Part shown: piece after piece, positions 48,138 to 48,184 of the stretch
Layout: the number at the start of each line of letters is the position of its first letter
Numbering within the stretch: the stretch's first letter is position 1
Source of the DNA: an uncultured Muribaculaceae bacterium
Lineage (GTDB): Bacteria; Bacteroidota; Bacteroidia; Bacteroidales; Muribaculaceae
Length of the DNA stretch: 48,184 nucleotides
Reading direction: 5' to 3'
Assembly (NCBI GenBank): GCA_910586475.1
Contig: CAJUHM010000014.1
Coordinates: 1 to 48,184 of the forward strand
Made by a program: the position numbers and the translations under genes
The notes under the pieces: model-generated
The model's input: only the letters and a program-made list of their open reading frames with translations
What the model was told of the DNA's origin: nothing
Database searches by the model: none

Positions 48138-48184
48138 CGCTTCAGGATGGGCTTGAACCAACGACCCCCTGATTAACAGTCAGG
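48138..48184 (-). tRNA. tRNA-Asn(GUU), 3' part; the 5' part is outside the window
   Basis: Minus-strand reading from the window edge gives the anticodon stem-loop CCTGA-CTGTTAA-TCAGG with anticodon GTT, variable loop GGGTC, T-arm GTTGG-TTCAAGC-CCATC, acceptor strand CTGAAGC and discriminator G. The 5' acceptor and D-arm lie beyond base 48184. No CCA is encoded. The T-stem has a T-T mismatch at its second pair (positions 50-64 in tRNA numbering). A terminator follows directly. Confidence 0.9.

Noticed and set aside
1..48184. Mobile elements and CRISPR arrays
   Set aside because: No transposase, integrase, phage gene or regularly spaced repeat was found; the only tandem repeats are the 21-bp in-frame repeat and a 12-bp duplication.

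Overview
The window looks like a core-chromosome segment of a Bacteroidales bacterium, most likely of the Muribaculaceae type. This is inferred from gene content (NigD-like lipoproteins, DUF2723, DUF3467, DUF4919, GH3-family ligase, serine-type sulfatase, T9SS-like C-terminus), from repeated Bacteroidetes-type -7 boxes (TAnnTTTG) in front of genes, and from weak Shine-Dalgarno signals. No rRNA, CRISPR array, transposase, integrase or phage gene was seen. Most genes are housekeeping and sit in tight operons.

Layout. 0.1-1.7 kb: FtsX/LolC-type permease and rbfA. 1.9-4.4 kb: an AT-richer accessory patch with an AlbA_2/Schlafen-type ATP-binding protein carrying an in-frame 21-bp repeat, and a frameshifted lipoprotein gene. 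4.6-9.6 kb: a minus-strand operon DUF2723 membrane protein - polysaccharide deacetylase - queG. 9.8-11.9 kb: ACT-like protein - nadK - YgjP-type metallopeptidase. Divergent from it, 12.1-14.9 kb: pdxJ - exbB - exbD - tonB. 14.9-20.9 kb: a minus-strand series lolD-like ATPase - three NigD-like lipoproteins - DUF3467 - cysS - EamA transporter, with a near-consensus promoter in front of lolD. 20.9-25.8 kb: ybeY - mnmG - apt - uvrC, with a perfect 16-bp parS-like palindrome between mnmG and apt, which hints that the window is in the origin half of the chromosome.

25.9-29.7 kb (plus strand): alkD, a small unknown gene, a family-2 glycosyltransferase and a TGS-uridine kinase fusion. 29.7-31.4 kb (minus): acyltransferase-3 and an Lrp/AsnC regulator with its own palindromic operator candidate. 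31.4-31.9 kb: an unusual noncoding stretch with a G8 tract, a palindromic -7 box and several hairpins. 31.9-38.4 kb: secreted endonuclease I, HAD phosphatase, ribF and a 960-aa secreted orphan. 38.4-44.7 kb (minus): TrmH-family methyltransferase, serS, YqeY-like protein, sulfatase, DUF4919 protein and GH3-family ligase. 44.9-47.3 kb (plus): lipoprotein - membrane pseudokinase - GNAT acyltransferase, a compact operon and the best candidate here for an undescribed system. The window ends with an SGNH hydrolase and the 3' half of tRNA-Asn(GUU) with its terminator.

Three gene sets plausibly act together: ExbB/ExbD/TonB energise outer-membrane transport; the LolD-like ATPase and three co-transcribed NigD-like lipoproteins may form a lipoprotein-handling unit; the lipoprotein/pseudokinase/GNAT trio may link an envelope signal to a cytoplasmic acetyltransferase. 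Functional statements rest on recognisable motifs and family knowledge; no database search was run.
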